From Lysobacteraceae bacterium (GTDB lineage: Bacteria > Pseudomonadota > Gammaproteobacteria > Xanthomonadales > Xanthomonadaceae), in NCBI GenBank assembly GCA_027483745.1, contig JAIXTZ010000263.1, positions 1 through 14,776 on the forward strand: a DNA stretch of 14,776 nucleotides, in the 5' to 3' direction. The translations under genes were made by a program, and so were the position numbers. Positions 14,110 through 14,776 of this stretch are shown piece after piece; the first letter of the stretch is position 1; the number at the start of each line of letters is the position of its first letter. Below the pieces are notes generated by a model, which saw nothing but the letters and a program-made list of their open reading frames with translations, was not told the origin of the DNA and searched no databases.

Positions 14110-14776
14110 ACCTCTTCGTGCGCGCCTTCAGCGCCTTCGCGTGGCGCTGGCTCGACAAGGTCGACCTGCCGCTGCTGCTCGGGCTCTGCGCCATCATGGC
14201 CATCAGCCTCTTGGTGCAGGCCAGCGCGGGGGGCGACGTGGATGCGGTCGTCAAACAGGCCGCGCGCTTCGTCATCGGCCTCGGCGCCCTGCTGATGCTG
14301 TCGCGCGTCGCGCCGTCCACGTTGCGGCAATGGACGCCGCTGGCCTACCTCGCCAGCCTCGTCCTTCTGGGCCTCGTATTCGCGATCGGCACGGGCCGCA
14401 GCGCGAATCTCTGGATCGACCTCAAGGTGTTCTACCTGCAGCCCGGTGAACTGCTGAAGCTCAGCGTCCCGATGACGGTGGCCTGGTTCCTTCACCAGGC
14501 TCACCTGCCGCCGCAGTGGCGCACGCTGGGCATCACGGCCGCGATCATCGGCTTGCCGGTGGGGCTCACCATCCTGCAGCCCGACTTCGGCACCGGCCTG
14601 CTGGTCGGCGCCTCGGGGGTGTTCGCGGTGTTCCTGGCCGGCATCGCCTGGTGGCGCATCGGCCTGTTCGCCGGCCTCGGCCTCGCCGCGCTGCCGGTGG
14701 GCTGGCAGTTCCTGATGCCCTACCAGCGCGACCGCATCCTCACCTTCCTCGACCCGGAATCCGACCCGCTCGGCAC
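14106..14776 (+). CDS. rodA: Peptidoglycan glycosyltransferase RodA (SEDS family), 5' part
   Basis: The first 223 codons are present; the gene runs off the window. RodA is the multi-pass SEDS polymerase that extends glycan strands from lipid II alongside PBP2. About six hydrophobic segments are visible. WIDLKVFYLQPGELLKLSVP (103-122) corresponds to the conserved region around QPSE. LQPDFGTGLLV (157-167) contains the conserved Asp160. PYQRDRILTFLDPESDPLG (205-223) matches the conserved loop of E. coli RodA. Where most SEDS proteins read QPSE, this one reads QPGE (112-115). The ATG at 14106 overlaps the mrdA stop, with GGAG at 14094-14097 as ribosome-binding site. Confidence 0.95.
   Translation, partial: MNLFVRAFSAFAWRWLDKVDLPLLLGLCAIMAISLLVQASAGGDVDAVVKQAARFVIGLGALLMLSRVAPSTLRQWTPLAYLASLVLLGLVFAIGTGRSANLWIDLKVFYLQPGELLKLSVPMTVAWFLHQAHLPPQWRTLGITAAIIGLPVGLTILQPDFGTGLLVGASGVFAVFLAGIAWWRIGLFAGLGLAALPVGWQFLMPYQRDRILTFLDPESDPLG

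Overview
The window is very GC-rich, densely coding gammaproteobacterial DNA. The encoded proteins, especially the TonB-dependent receptor, the adenosine-kinase-like PfkB protein and the mre operon, look most like those of the Xanthomonadaceae/Lysobacteraceae (Lysobacter, Luteimonas, Thermomonas and relatives). This placement comes from reading the proteins, not from a database search. No rRNA, tRNA, CRISPR array, transposase or integrase was found.

Left edge (1-856, + strand): the last 33 codons of an RsmC-like 16S rRNA guanine methyltransferase overlap by 4 bp with rsuA, the 16S rRNA pseudouridine synthase. These form a small ribosome-modification operon.

Middle (about 874-8277): an accessory block of four genes. 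Two are on the minus strand: a short prolyl-4-hydroxylase-like 2-oxoglutarate/Fe(II) oxygenase, followed 13 bp later by an unusual fusion of SAM methyltransferase, TPR and aspartyl/asparaginyl beta-hydroxylase domains. Divergent from them, across only 57 bp, is a TPR-sulfotransferase. It runs towards a large TonB-dependent receptor on the minus strand and shares a strong bidirectional terminator with it. Three genes thus supply four activities typical of protein, peptide or small-molecule tailoring (methylation, two hydroxylations, sulfation) next to an outer-membrane uptake receptor. No substrate or precursor gene is visible. This is the part most likely to be an undescribed system.

Right side (8477-14776): a PfkB-family kinase resembling bacterial adenosine kinase lies on the minus strand with its own terminator. 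It is divergent from the rod-shape operon mreB-mreC-mreD-mrdA(PBP2)-rodA on the plus strand. From mreC to rodA every junction is a 4-bp ATGA overlap. The operon encodes the elongasome: the MreB filament, the MreC/MreD membrane scaffold, the PBP2 transpeptidase and the RodA glycan polymerase. rodA runs off the window end.

Intergenic space is small. The two longest stretches, 8278-8555 (TonB receptor leader plus kinase terminator) and 9492-9676 (divergent kinase/mreB promoters), are described as features.
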